A DNA stretch of 46,319 bases from Planctomycetota bacterium (GTDB lineage Bacteria; Planctomycetota; Phycisphaerae; Sedimentisphaerales; Anaerohalosphaeraceae), in NCBI GenBank assembly GCA_019456225.1, contig VRUI01000035.1:1-46319 (forward strand). The letters are read 5' to 3'. The translations under genes and the position numbers were made by a program. The notes beneath the pieces were generated by a model. That model saw nothing but the letters and a program-made list of their open reading frames with translations. It did no database searches and was not told where the DNA came from. The first letter of the stretch is position 1. Each line of letters begins with the position of its first letter. Shown piece by piece: positions 9,431 through 18,581 of the stretch.

Positions 9431-9462
9431 AAATCCTCCCACGCATTAACGAGGGAGGATTT
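9431..9462 (-). terminator. Rho-independent terminator after the Gfo/Idh/MocA fusion gene
   Basis: A perfect 10-bp stem (AAATCCTCCC at 9431-9440 with GGGAGGATTT at 9453-9462) encloses a 12-base loop. On the minus strand it is followed by a run of T. It lies 15 bases after the stop codon of the 9477-11918 gene and separates it from the downstream cytochrome gene. Confidence 0.85.
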
Positions 9463-9476
9463 ATTAAGTTACAAAA

Positions 9477-11918
9477 CTACTTGGTCAGTGCCAAAGCATC
9501 GAGGTTTGGACCTTTACCAAGCGAGACAACCTTAATGTAATTGCCGCCCTTGATCAGGCTAACCTTCATATCGACGGTCTTCCACTGGGATGCTTTTCTG
9601 GTCTTTGCAAAAGCGATCTTGCCAGCTGATTTACCGTTGATGAAAAGCTCGCAAGGAGCATTTTTGCCCGAAGTTGAATAACGGAACTTCAGATTATACT
9701 TACCGGTCTTTTCGCCAAGTACATTGTCAAATTCGACATAGCTGTCCTTGCCGCCCATCTGCACATACCCGGTTCCCTGGAAGCCTTTGTTCTTTTTCGA
9801 TACTTTACAGCCGGACTGTTTGACGTCTTCGGCCTCGTAGATATCGCCCTTCATCTTGGAAGCGACAGCGCCGGATTCGGCATTTTCGCGGTGCGGATAT
9901 AACACATCGCCGCCTGCGCCGAGGTCCTTGACACGAAGTTTACGGAACTGATAAGTCAATCCCTTCTCACCGTGATGCTGAATACCGATGAAACCTGCGA
10001 TATCCATTTCATCATGCACATCCGTCGTCAGGATGCCATTGACGTAGATCTTAATACGAGAACCGTTGCACTCGATACGATACTTATTCCACTGATCCTG
10101 CCGGAAACATTCACCGGCACGTTTGCGGAATGCGTCTTCAGAAGCCTTATCACCCCTGATCGGCGAAATAAACCAGCCGCGGCGACCTTCATCATACAAA
10201 CCGCCCGACCACTTGCGTGCTTTGGTATCCACTTCGGCCTGGTAACCCCATACCTTGTTCTTTTTCTTCTGGCAACGGAACATAAAGCCCGAATTGCCGA
10301 TATTTACCGGCATCTTAATTTCGGCTTCAAAGACGAAGTTGGCATATTCCTTCTTTGTCAGCAGGAACCACTTCTTTTTTGCTGCCGAAGTCAGGCTGAC
10401 AACGCCGTCTTTGCTCTTGTATTCGCCAAAGTCATACGGGTTTTCCCACTTGCTCATGCTGGAGTCAACCAGATCTGTCCATTGGGCTTGTCCGGGCAAT
10501 TTAACCAGAGAAACTTTAGACTTAACCGGCCGGAACTTATCGTAAGCATTCCAGTTATCACGAACCTCAGGGCCACGCAGCATCGCGTCAGCTTCTTTGT
10601 GGTTTGTGATCCTCATATTCTTGGCGTCATACTTGAGAGTTCCGCCATACTTCTGGCCGACACAGCCAAGAGCAAGCATCTCAGAAAGCGGAGCACCGAC
10701 CGAGAACGGCGAATTGGACTTCTCGATACCCTGACAGGCGTTGAGGAAGTTCTTATAGTGGTTGTAATTGTCGCGGCCGGGCTCAGGCAGCTTCTTGGCT
10801 TTTTCCATTTCTACGAGCTTGTCGTTCAGATGGAAGTGGTAATCCGAACCATGGCTCCTGCCGCTTACTACACCATTGTCAAGATAAAGCATCGAACCAG
10901 GGGCACCCATTCCACCTTCGTAACCGGCAGGACGCGGAGCGTTATTACCCTTGCCGTCATACCAGTTCAGTTCCAGAGCCGGCATGTCACCGCGTGCTTT
11001 GAACTTGAATGTGATCACAGAAGCCTGAGGATAGTAAAGATCGCTTGGGCCTGTAACCTTTGTGGTAATCTCGTAAGGCTGTCCGAGCTTTAGGTAACGA
11101 TGGTATGCGTCGAGTATGTGAGCACCCCAGTCGCCCATGCAGCCGCAACCGAACTCATACCAGCATCGCCAGTTACCATTGATCATCTTAGGACTGTGCG
11201 GACGGAACTGACGACGGCCAAGCCACTGATCCCAGTCATAACCGGGCTGCGGGATAGTTTCAGGATATTCAGTATTGGTCCACCCATGCCAGCGGCGGCC
11301 CTTGTTCATCCACGCGTCGATGCGCTTGACATTCTTGATAATACCGGCTTCGACCATCTGGCCGAACTGGATAGTTCCGTGACCGGAATGGCCCTGGTTA
11401 CCCAACTGAGTGACAACGCCGCAGGTCTTTTCGAGTTTTTCGATCATACGGCATTCGTAGACATTCTGAGCCATCGGTTTTTCGACATAGACGTGCTTGC
11501 CGAGAAGCATCGAATGCATGATCATCGGGAAATGTGAGTGGTCAGGCGTACAAATGATCACAGCGTCGATCTTGGAATGCATTTCCTCGAGCATCTGACG
11601 GTAGTCGCGGTAACACGGAACATCTTCAAAATCTTTTCTCTTTGAATCATGCGAGGTAAACGCAACGTCGGCAAAAGCAACAAATTCGACCTGCGTGCCT
11701 GAGAACTTATTAACCATATCCAGAACTCCAGCACCACGGTTATATACACCGATCTGTGCGACACGGACCTTACGTCCCTTTGGAACGATACGAGGCTTAT
11801 ACAAAGGTTCGATCCTATCGGCTGCGAAAAGAGTCGATCCAGCGCCAAACATGATAGCCGGCGGAGTCCACAACATTGTTTTTAATACATCTCTGCGAGA
11901 CAGGTCTAATTTTTTCAT
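9477..11918 (-). CDS. Tat-exported Gfo/Idh/MocA oxidoreductase fused to DUF1080 and a CBM
   Basis: The 813-residue protein opens with a twin-arginine signal (LSRRDVLKTM). Residues about 48-460 form a Gfo/Idh/MocA dehydrogenase, with the nucleotide loop QIGVYNRGAG and the family motif VEKPMAQNVYE. Residues about 478-664 are a DUF1080 (PF06439) domain containing GGLYDEGRRGW, closely similar to the first domain of the neighbouring gene. Residues about 690-812 resemble a CBM6/35-type jelly roll (YEAEDV, GYVQMGGKDSYVEF). In known pathways a Gfo/Idh/MocA enzyme oxidises a sugar at C3 and DUF1080 enzymes cleave the 3-keto-glycoside. This protein combines both steps with substrate binding. That reading is inferred from domain content. 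Confidence 0.85.
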   Translation of the reverse strand: MKKLDLSRRDVLKTMLWTPPAIMFGAGSTLFAADRIEPLYKPRIVPKGRKVRVAQIGVYNRGAGVLDMVNKFSGTQVEFVAFADVAFTSHDSKRKDFEDVPCYRDYRQMLEEMHSKIDAVIICTPDHSHFPMIMHSMLLGKHVYVEKPMAQNVYECRMIEKLEKTCGVVTQLGNQGHSGHGTIQFGQMVEAGIIKNVKRIDAWMNKGRRWHGWTNTEYPETIPQPGYDWDQWLGRRQFRPHSPKMINGNWRCWYEFGCGCMGDWGAHILDAYHRYLKLGQPYEITTKVTGPSDLYYPQASVITFKFKARGDMPALELNWYDGKGNNAPRPAGYEGGMGAPGSMLYLDNGVVSGRSHGSDYHFHLNDKLVEMEKAKKLPEPGRDNYNHYKNFLNACQGIEKSNSPFSVGAPLSEMLALGCVGQKYGGTLKYDAKNMRITNHKEADAMLRGPEVRDNWNAYDKFRPVKSKVSLVKLPGQAQWTDLVDSSMSKWENPYDFGEYKSKDGVVSLTSAAKKKWFLLTKKEYANFVFEAEIKMPVNIGNSGFMFRCQKKKNKVWGYQAEVDTKARKWSGGLYDEGRRGWFISPIRGDKASEDAFRKRAGECFRQDQWNKYRIECNGSRIKIYVNGILTTDVHDEMDIAGFIGIQHHGEKGLTYQFRKLRVKDLGAGGDVLYPHRENAESGAVASKMKGDIYEAEDVKQSGCKVSKKNKGFQGTGYVQMGGKDSYVEFDNVLGEKTGKYNLKFRYSTSGKNAPCELFINGKSAGKIAFAKTRKASQWKTVDMKVSLIKGGNYIKVVSLGKGPNLDALALTK

Positions 11919-11952
11919 TTTAAAATCCTCACTTCAAAAAGTTTAAGGTTAA

Positions 11953-13308
11953 TTATTTAAGTTCTTTGATCATTATATTCTTGAACGATACCGTGTTGCC
12001 GTGGTCCTGCAGCAAAATATGTCCCTGATCCCACTCGCCGAAACCTTTCCAGTTCTTATACTTGCTTTCCTGAACCAGTTTACGGAATTCAGGAGTTTTA
12101 CGCTCATACTCGAGCACTTTACGCCCATTGAGCCAATGTTCGACATGGTTGCCCTTAGAGATAATCTTCGCATGGTTCCACTGGCCGATCGGATTGGGGT
12201 GTTTGCTGCAATTGTCCGATTCGATAAGGTCATACAGACATGTCAAAGCACGACTGCCATCGTGATTACCAAGTCTGGCATCTCTATGCCGCTGATCGTC
12301 AAGAAGCTGATACTCCAGACCAATGGACGAGCCTTTGCCCGTATTCAGGTCCGGATCGACGAAATATTTAATACCGCTGTTGGCGCCGGGACTTAATTTG
12401 AAATCGAGTTCGAGTATGAAGTTGCTGTATTTCTTGATAGTAACAATGTCGCCGCCGTGAGCAGACTCTCCGCCGCCCGATTCATGTACCGTTATAATAC
12501 CGTCTTTAACCGACCAGCCGCCTTTGGGGAAATCTTTTAGTCTTGCACCACGCCAGCCTTTGGTCGTCTTGCCATCGAAGAGCAATTTAAAGCCCCCGCC
12601 GGCCTTGTTGTCGTTGCAAACAACCGGCAGCGGTGAAGGCTTGGCATAAGCGGCCGCCCCTTCGGTGATGATGCGAATGTTACGCCAGCGAACTTCGATC
12701 CCTTCCTTAGTCTTGTTTTTTCCAATACCATGAACCTGCAAGCCGATGAAACCGGTGCGGGTACGTGTGTCATAAAGATTCGCGGCAGGGACGCCATTGA
12801 CCCACGTCCTGATCATATCGCCGATAGCTTCGATGCGATATTTGTTCCACTGATTCTGTTTGAAGGCTTTTTGAGCCGGTTCATTGTCTGCCAGGTTATT
12901 GAGCCAGCCGCGTCGGCCCTCATCATAAATACCGGCGGAATAGGCACGCTTAGAAGGATCGATCTCAACCTGGTAACCGTGAACCTGCCCGTCTCTGTAT
13001 TCAGGAAAACTGTTCGAGCGGATCTGGATACCGGAATTGAGTTTTGGATCAACCTTAAATTCCAACTCGATAATAAAATCGGAATAGTACTGCTTGGTAG
13101 TAAGGAAACTGTTAGGGGTGTTAGCGACAGTTTTTCCGACGATCGCTCCATCCTTAACTCTGTATTCGGCCTTACCGCCAAGCTGTTTCCAGCCGTTAAG
13201 CGTCTTTCCATCAAAAAGCTCAACCCAGGGCTGGCCCGCAAAAGCGGCCGAAACACATACAAGAAGAACGAACAATAAACCAAACCTGCAAATACATGAT
13301 GTTTTCAC
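11953..13308 (-). CDS. Secreted protein with two DUF1080 (3-keto-glycoside hydrolase) domains
   Basis: The start is taken as the GTG at 13308, because GGGAG lies six bases upstream and a clean signal peptide follows (SCICRFGLLFVLLVCVSAAFA). A longer frame begins upstream but lacks these signals. The 451 residues hold two DUF1080 jelly-roll domains, about 27-215 (WVELFDGKTLNGW, AGIYDEGRRGW) and 239-451 (FKLLFDGKTTKGW, GLEYQLLDDQRH). Members cleave or eliminate 3-keto-glycosides made by Gfo/Idh/MocA enzymes. The stop codon lies 34 bases before the start of the fused oxidoreductase, so the two are probably one transcript and one pathway. Confidence 0.85.
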   Translation of the reverse strand: MKTSCICRFGLLFVLLVCVSAAFAGQPWVELFDGKTLNGWKQLGGKAEYRVKDGAIVGKTVANTPNSFLTTKQYYSDFIIELEFKVDPKLNSGIQIRSNSFPEYRDGQVHGYQVEIDPSKRAYSAGIYDEGRRGWLNNLADNEPAQKAFKQNQWNKYRIEAIGDMIRTWVNGVPAANLYDTRTRTGFIGLQVHGIGKNKTKEGIEVRWRNIRIITEGAAAYAKPSPLPVVCNDNKAGGGFKLLFDGKTTKGWRGARLKDFPKGGWSVKDGIITVHESGGGESAHGGDIVTIKKYSNFILELDFKLSPGANSGIKYFVDPDLNTGKGSSIGLEYQLLDDQRHRDARLGNHDGSRALTCLYDLIESDNCSKHPNPIGQWNHAKIISKGNHVEHWLNGRKVLEYERKTPEFRKLVQESKYKNWKGFGEWDQGHILLQDHGNTVSFKNIMIKELK

Positions 13309-13537
13309 TGTAACTCCCTTTCTGAAAAATAAACTAGTATGGGACACCCCACTAAACATTATTTACCCGATAGCACCTAAACCGGACATCTTAACTGATA
13401 AAATATCATAATTATCGCTAAAAGTCAACATAAACAAAAACTTATACCTAAATTGATGGTTCTTAAAGGCAATTTATTGCATAAGTCCATCTTAAAACCA
13501 AGGCGGATTCAACTCTCAAGCGTGACATAAGAGTACG

Positions 13538-13609
13538 TTACGCTGCGTTGCTAAAGTATACCACATCTGGTGGTTTGTAGTCGAGACATTTTCTTGGTCT
13601 GGTAGTCAA
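13538..13609 (-). mobile_element. Tail of an IS30-like transposase
   Basis: The minus strand reads TTRPRKCLDYKPPDVVYFSN and then two alanines before a TAA. This matches the very end of IS30-type DDE transposases (usually NNRPRKxLGxKTPxEVF). Only about 23 codons remain. It abuts the GH106 remnant at about 13607, so an insertion followed by deletion probably removed most of that gene. Confidence 0.55.
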
Positions 13610-13868
13610 TCGGACCTGCCGGGATGTCGCAACCATGGGAGCCTGCGATGTTAAAGATCTGGGCGCCGCCGATACCGACCCGTGCCATGGCCTCCAGATC
13701 GGCGGTGATCCTTTGACGGTGGATGTTACCGTTCATCCAGTGCTACCAGGTGTGAGGACGGGCCTGGGCAGGCGGATTGGAGAAGCCGGATTCGAGGTTG
13801 TCGTAGGCCCCAAGCATGGACACCGAAGAGATAAGTATAGCCGATAATATTAATATAAATGTTTTCAT
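13607..13868 (-). pseudogene. N-terminal remnant of a GH106 alpha-L-rhamnosidase gene
   Basis: From ATG 13868 the frame gives a signal peptide and then LESGFSNPPAQARPHTW. A TAG codon (13743-13745) follows, after which the frame continues HWMNGN and ITADLEAMARVGIGGAQIFN. GH106 proteins normally read ARPxxWWHWMNGN here, so the TAG replaces the second tryptophan (TGG). The frame is cut off after GPIDY by the IS30-like tail. Intact GH106 enzymes are around 1000 residues long, so over 90 percent of the gene is missing. It is certainly not a functional rhamnosidase. Confidence 0.7.
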
Positions 13869-13970
13869 TCTGTTTATCATTTCTTTCTCATTTTTACAGT
13901 CGACCGCGTGAGACGAAGCACACCTTACCGTTGGCATTTTATTGGGCACCGGCAAGGGGCGGGCCTACGG

Positions 13971-15281
13971 TTATTTTTTTAGTAGTTCTTCTTTTGCTTT
14001 GTTTACCGTGTCGATTAGGAACTGGCGGACTGGTTTGTCCAGTTTCTTTTGGATCTGCTCGTATTCGTTTAGTGACATGGAGATACTTAAACGAATATTA
14101 TGTCTTCCGGGAGCGTCTTTCCAGCCCTTGTCGAGGGTAGCTAACTTTGCGCCGGAGACACCGAATGACTTAAGCAATCCCTTTGCCATCATTATGTTGC
14201 CGTATGCATTCATGTGGACGCCGTCACTGGTGAGCTGCTTTCCTTTTGGAGCGTTCTTCGGGAACTTCTTTAGCGCTTGCTGCATATCGGTATTGAGGTC
14301 GGCGAAAAGGCAGCCTTTTTCTTTGGATAACTTTTTAAGGAAGGCGTTGTATGGCAGCAACTGCTGGTTAAGAGAACCGCTCTGGTCCTCTTTGATCATT
14401 GTTGATGTCAGGATCATTACCTTGATGCCTTGTGCCTGGGCCTTGTCGACGATCGCGGTGATGTTGGTTTTGTAATCTGGGAGCTTAACGCCGTTTTTGC
14501 CGTGCCATACGTCGTTTACACCGCAGCTTAGAGTCATCCAGTCGGGCTTTTTGTCGATTACGTGCTTATCGAGACGTGCCAGCATCTGGTTTGATTTGTG
14601 ACCTGAGATGCCTGCGAAAATAGGTTTGGCATCTATGCCCTGTTTTTTCAGACCGTCGATAACCAGTCGGCAGTAACCGCCCGGATTCTTTCCTGCCGCG
14701 GTGATAGAGTCACCGAGGAAAGCGATCTTCTGGCCGCTGACGACGGCGATCTTATTGTTTGATGTCTTAGAGTTTCCATTTCTCAAAGTCTCTTTGACTA
14801 TTTCCTGAACTATATCAGTCTTTGCGTTTGCAGCTGAAAGAGTGCCTTTCTTCCAGATCAAGTAATCCATGTCATTGCTAAAATTAAGCTTCAGGTTCAA
14901 TGTCCCATTTTTGGCCAGTATCGCCGTCATGACCCTGGGATTATTTTTGTCTGCAAAATTGATTATATATGTACCGTCCTTGGCAGACAACAACTCCAGA
15001 TCGACCTGCTCCTTTTGAGTCCCCTTGGCACTGACAACTTTGTCCTCATGGAATGTAAAGCAAATCATTGAAACCATTTTCATCATCATCGTGATTTTTT
15101 TCTCGTCCTCAGGTTTCCATTTTGGATTGGTTTTGGCATTCTTGATAGATGCCTCCGCATCCACTATCCAGGAACCTTGCAGCTCTTTTGGGATTTTAGT
15201 ATTTGCCGCTTCTTCTGCATAGATGGGTTGTGTGAATGTCAGTGCTAACAATACTGTCAGACTTAAAACAAATGTTCTCAT
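13971..15281 (-). CDS. Secreted SGNH/GDSL hydrolase with an N-terminal extra domain
   Basis: The 436-residue protein has a signal peptide (residues 1-22) and an extra domain of about 140 residues that begins with ELQGSWIVDAEASI. The latter resembles small lipocalin-like modules that measure residual stability. An SGNH hydrolase follows from about residue 183: block I GDSIT with catalytic S192, block II AGISGHKS, block III GVND and block V DGVHMN carrying Asp and His. Such enzymes often remove acetyl groups from pectin or other polysaccharides. Deacetylation of a rhamnose-rich glycan fits the adjacent GH78 gene but is an inference. The gene follows GH78 by 88 bases. Confidence 0.83.
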   Translation of the reverse strand: MRTFVLSLTVLLALTFTQPIYAEEAANTKIPKELQGSWIVDAEASIKNAKTNPKWKPEDEKKITMMMKMVSMICFTFHEDKVVSAKGTQKEQVDLELLSAKDGTYIINFADKNNPRVMTAILAKNGTLNLKLNFSNDMDYLIWKKGTLSAANAKTDIVQEIVKETLRNGNSKTSNNKIAVVSGQKIAFLGDSITAAGKNPGGYCRLVIDGLKKQGIDAKPIFAGISGHKSNQMLARLDKHVIDKKPDWMTLSCGVNDVWHGKNGVKLPDYKTNITAIVDKAQAQGIKVMILTSTMIKEDQSGSLNQQLLPYNAFLKKLSKEKGCLFADLNTDMQQALKKFPKNAPKGKQLTSDGVHMNAYGNIMMAKGLLKSFGVSGAKLATLDKGWKDAPGRHNIRLSISMSLNEYEQIQKKLDKPVRQFLIDTVNKAKEELLKK

Positions 15282-15337
15282 GATACTTTCCTTTAAAAAA
15301 ATAGATTTTCGTTACATTTTTGTTTTGCTGCGTTTTT

Positions 15338-15358
15338 GGGCAGGCACAAGGCCTGCCC
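15338..15358. repeat. GC-rich hairpin between GH78 and SGNH genes
   Basis: A perfect 8-bp stem (GGGCAGGC at 15338-15345, GCCTGCCC at 15351-15358) encloses ACAAG. The flank CTACGGTT also occurs at about 13967 beyond the SGNH gene, next to a degenerate GGGGCGGGCC. This suggests a small dispersed palindrome or an operon-internal processing hairpin. There is no T-tract for a terminator on the coding strand. Confidence 0.5.
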
Positions 15359-15369
15359 CTACGGTTAAT

Positions 15370-18084
15370 TTACTTTTTAAGTTTTGCTGTAAAATTATAA
15401 GTACCTGACGGCACTTCATATATCGCGGCACCGTTTTTAATCTTGATAAATCTTGCGCCGTCACTTCGGGATGACTTTCCGCCGTCCGGGACGTGGATCG
15501 TTGCGGTAGTATTGACAGGTATCGTTACGGTCATCTCGAAATTACCATCGGTCAGCTTCCACTGGCTTTTTATCTGTCCGCGGATGGAATTGTAGCTTAC
15601 CCTGGCATAACTGAGCTTATCGGTAGGCTTGGGTGCTATCTCGATGTGTTTGTAGCCCGGGCCGACCGAGCGTATTCCGCCAACATTCTCGAACATCCAC
15701 TGGCCGACTGCTCCGTATGTGTAATGCGAAAAGGAATTCATTCCGACACTGCCGAATCCCTTTTCCGGGGTCCAGCTGTTCCAGCGTTCCCAGATACTGG
15801 TTGCGCCATTTTTTACAGGGAAGAGCCATGACGGATAGGTATCGGTAAAGAGGAGCCGGTATGCAACGTCTGTGCGGCCGATCTTTGTTAGTACATGCAT
15901 CAGATCACGCGTTCCGACAAAACCGGTCGAAAGGTGCCAATTGCGCTGCTTGATGCGTTCGACCAGGTATTGCTCGGCTTTTTGTTTCATCTTGCCGTCG
16001 ACGAGGTCAAACCACAACGCGAGAATATAAGCAGTTTGCGTGTTGCCTTTGATAATGCCGTTCGGGCCTACATAGGCCTTGTTAAACGCGGCCTTGAAAT
16101 CTTCGTAAATCTTATTGAACTTTTTTACGTCTCCGTCTTTTCCGAGCACGGCGGCGACTTTGGCCATGATCTGCGCATCGCCTGCGGAATAGGCAGTGTA
16201 GATGACTTCCTTTGGAGTATTCGCTTTGATGTTGAGCCAGTCGCCGTAGCAGTGAAACTTCTTCGGGGCAAGGTTGTCAACGGCGGCTTTTACACGGTAA
16301 TCGACAAACTTCGCCATCGCGTCATAATGTTTTTCCAGAATAACTTTGTCGCCGTAAATCTCGTAGATCGCCCATGGACAGATAATGGCCGCATCGGCCC
16401 AGGCAGGTCCGCCCGAACCCCTGGCAAGTACCATCGGAGCAACCTTCGGAAAATCACCGTCGGCAAGTTGAGAGTCTGTAAGATCGACGAGCCACTTTCT
16501 AAAAAAGCTCTGAACATCCGTATTGAGACCGGCGGTGCGAATATAAGCCTGCGCATCGCCTGTCCAGCCCATGCGTTCGTCACGTTGCGGACAGTCGGTC
16601 GGTAAGTCGATAAAATTGGCACGCTGAGTCTGGCAGATGTTGTGATAAAGCTGGTTAAGTCGAGGGTCGGAGCATTCGAAACTGCCGGTCACCGGAGTCG
16701 CCGACGTTAGTTCAAGACCTGTGATAGCGTCCGCGGTCGGTTTGCCGGGAAAACCGGTCATGCCGACATATTGAAAACCGTGAAAAGTAAAAGTCGGCTG
16801 CCAAGTCTCAACACCGCCGCCTTTGCATATATAAGTATCGATTACCCTTGCAGCACGCAGGTTCTTCGTATAAACCGTGCCGTCGGCATTTAGGCGTTCG
16901 CCGAATATGAGTGTAATCTTCGTGCCTTTGGGGGCCTGGACTTTCAGCCTTGCGATACCGGCAAAGTTAGTGCCCATATCAAAAACGAAATTGCCCGGCT
17001 TGGGTTCTTTTACGGATATGGGTTTAAGCTCCTGGAATACCTTTACGGTATTTGAAGGGTAGGCCTCGATCTTCGCTTTGATCTTTTCGGTAACATCGGC
17101 TTTTGCCCAGCTGGTGTCGTTAAAACCAGCTTTGTTCCAGCCGTCCATCTCAAGGCGCGCGTCATAAGTTTCGCCGGGAAGGAATCCGGCTTCGAGCATT
17201 GGTCCGGTATTTGCTTGCCAGTTTTTGTCGGTTGCAACTACAGTTTTACTGCCGTCTTTATGTTCCAGGACAAGCTTCGCCGAAAGCCGCGGGTTCTTGC
17301 CGTAATGATCGCGATTCTTCTTCCAGCCGATATAACCCGAATACCAGCCGTCAGACAAAATACCGCCGATAGCGTTTGGGCCCTTGTTGACTATTTTTGT
17401 AACATCGTATGTGTTGTAGTAAACACGAGTTTTGTAGTCAGTCCAGCCGGGGGTGAAATAATCGTCTCCGATTGGCTTGCCATTAATGCTCATCTTGTAA
17501 TTGCCAAGTGCCGAAGCATACAGTGTGGCCCTGACGATGGGCTTTTTGACCTTAAACTCTTTACGCAGAAAACGCGGCGGTACAAGCAGGTATTTGAGTT
17601 TGTCTTTTTTAAATGCAGCTTCGGCATCGACGCGAGGCTTGTCGAAACCGATCCAGGCACCATTCCATTCAGTATCCATCAGCCCCATTGTCCAACTGGC
17701 CGTATTGGACCATTGGCTTTGCTTGCCGGACTTATCGAAAACCATAACCTTCCAATAGTACTGATGCCCAGCCTTGAGCTTTTTACCTGCGTATACGATG
17801 GCGGTTGTTTCATCGCTGATGACCTTGCCGCTGTCGAAGAGATCGCCCTTGGTTTGCTGCAGCAACTCTAAACTCGAAGCAACAACAACGCGGTAAGCCG
17901 ATTGCCCCTGAGCGTTAACATCAGATTTCAAAGTCCAGCTTAGCGTTGGGTTTTGATTGTCAATCCCTAAAGGATCGCCCATATAATCACAACGAAGATA
18001 GTCGACTTGAATACCTCCGGCATATACCGAAGCTGTGAGCAATACAATACATCCGAACAATAGCATGAAAGATTTTGTTTTCAT
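15370..18084 (-). CDS. Secreted alpha-L-rhamnosidase, GH78
   Basis: The 904-residue enzyme has a signal peptide (residues 1-22) and an N-terminal fibronectin-like domain (NPTLSWTLKSD, YYWKVMVFDKSGKQSQWS). The rhamnosidase N-terminal carbohydrate-binding-like domain, the beta-sandwich (GTKITLIFGERLNADGT) and the (alpha/alpha)6 catalytic barrel follow. The family signature DCPQRDERMGWTGDAQ is intact and supplies acidic catalytic residues. Later motifs SIWERWNSW and MNSFSHYTYGAV are also typical. GH78 enzymes release terminal alpha-L-rhamnose. Length and motifs indicate a functional enzyme. A minus-strand AAGGGA site precedes the ATG. It is the first gene of the run that includes the SGNH esterase. 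Confidence 0.93.
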   Translation of the reverse strand: MKTKSFMLLFGCIVLLTASVYAGGIQVDYLRCDYMGDPLGIDNQNPTLSWTLKSDVNAQGQSAYRVVVASSLELLQQTKGDLFDSGKVISDETTAIVYAGKKLKAGHQYYWKVMVFDKSGKQSQWSNTASWTMGLMDTEWNGAWIGFDKPRVDAEAAFKKDKLKYLLVPPRFLRKEFKVKKPIVRATLYASALGNYKMSINGKPIGDDYFTPGWTDYKTRVYYNTYDVTKIVNKGPNAIGGILSDGWYSGYIGWKKNRDHYGKNPRLSAKLVLEHKDGSKTVVATDKNWQANTGPMLEAGFLPGETYDARLEMDGWNKAGFNDTSWAKADVTEKIKAKIEAYPSNTVKVFQELKPISVKEPKPGNFVFDMGTNFAGIARLKVQAPKGTKITLIFGERLNADGTVYTKNLRAARVIDTYICKGGGVETWQPTFTFHGFQYVGMTGFPGKPTADAITGLELTSATPVTGSFECSDPRLNQLYHNICQTQRANFIDLPTDCPQRDERMGWTGDAQAYIRTAGLNTDVQSFFRKWLVDLTDSQLADGDFPKVAPMVLARGSGGPAWADAAIICPWAIYEIYGDKVILEKHYDAMAKFVDYRVKAAVDNLAPKKFHCYGDWLNIKANTPKEVIYTAYSAGDAQIMAKVAAVLGKDGDVKKFNKIYEDFKAAFNKAYVGPNGIIKGNTQTAYILALWFDLVDGKMKQKAEQYLVERIKQRNWHLSTGFVGTRDLMHVLTKIGRTDVAYRLLFTDTYPSWLFPVKNGATSIWERWNSWTPEKGFGSVGMNSFSHYTYGAVGQWMFENVGGIRSVGPGYKHIEIAPKPTDKLSYARVSYNSIRGQIKSQWKLTDGNFEMTVTIPVNTTATIHVPDGGKSSRSDGARFIKIKNGAAIYEVPSGTYNFTAKLKK

Positions 18085-18581
18085 CTGATCAATCCCTTAA
18101 ATTAGTTTGGGCATATTATCACGCTTTTAAAGGCAAATAGCAAGCAAAAGTTTAACCAATTAAGCGGGTTTGCGGATTGAGAAACCCGGCTATTCCGGAC
18201 ATTCCAGACATTTCCCACCTGTGGTTTTGGGCGTTTTTTTGCGTCAAAAATGCTCAAAAAAACTCAAAAAACTTCAAAAAAAGACATATTTTAAAATTTA
18301 TGAAGAAAAATAGAGCGTTTTTGAACTTTTTTTGGTGCCTAAATCAGTAGATATATAAATTCAACAAAGGTAATATACCCTGTTCACGGAGAATATAGCT
18401 GTGCCAATAACAATGCAAAATTATTTGGGAATTTCATTAATTTTATACTTTCCTGTCAACCTTCAGGCTACTATAGACGTCATTAGAGTAGTGCGGTATC
18501 TGTCTATACAGATTTCGCGAAAAAGGAGTTCTCACCATAGATATTTTATCACTGTAAACAGTTTTAATTTTGGAGCGCAAC
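18085..18581. other. Divergent intergenic region between GH78 and alpha-2-macroglobulin genes
   Basis: This 497-base region must hold promoters for both flanking genes. On the minus strand TAATAT (about 18115) could serve as a -10 for GH78, with a poorly spaced TTGCTA upstream. Position 18240-18330 is A-rich with repeated TCAAAAA units. A perfect 6-bp inverted pair ATCTGT/ACAGAT lies at 18498-18513. I see no convincing gene here. Confidence 0.45.

Noticed and set aside
9972-11093. 373-codon plus-strand frame
   Set aside because: It is antisense to the Gfo/Idh/MocA fusion gene, whose motifs are intact. The frame itself shows none.
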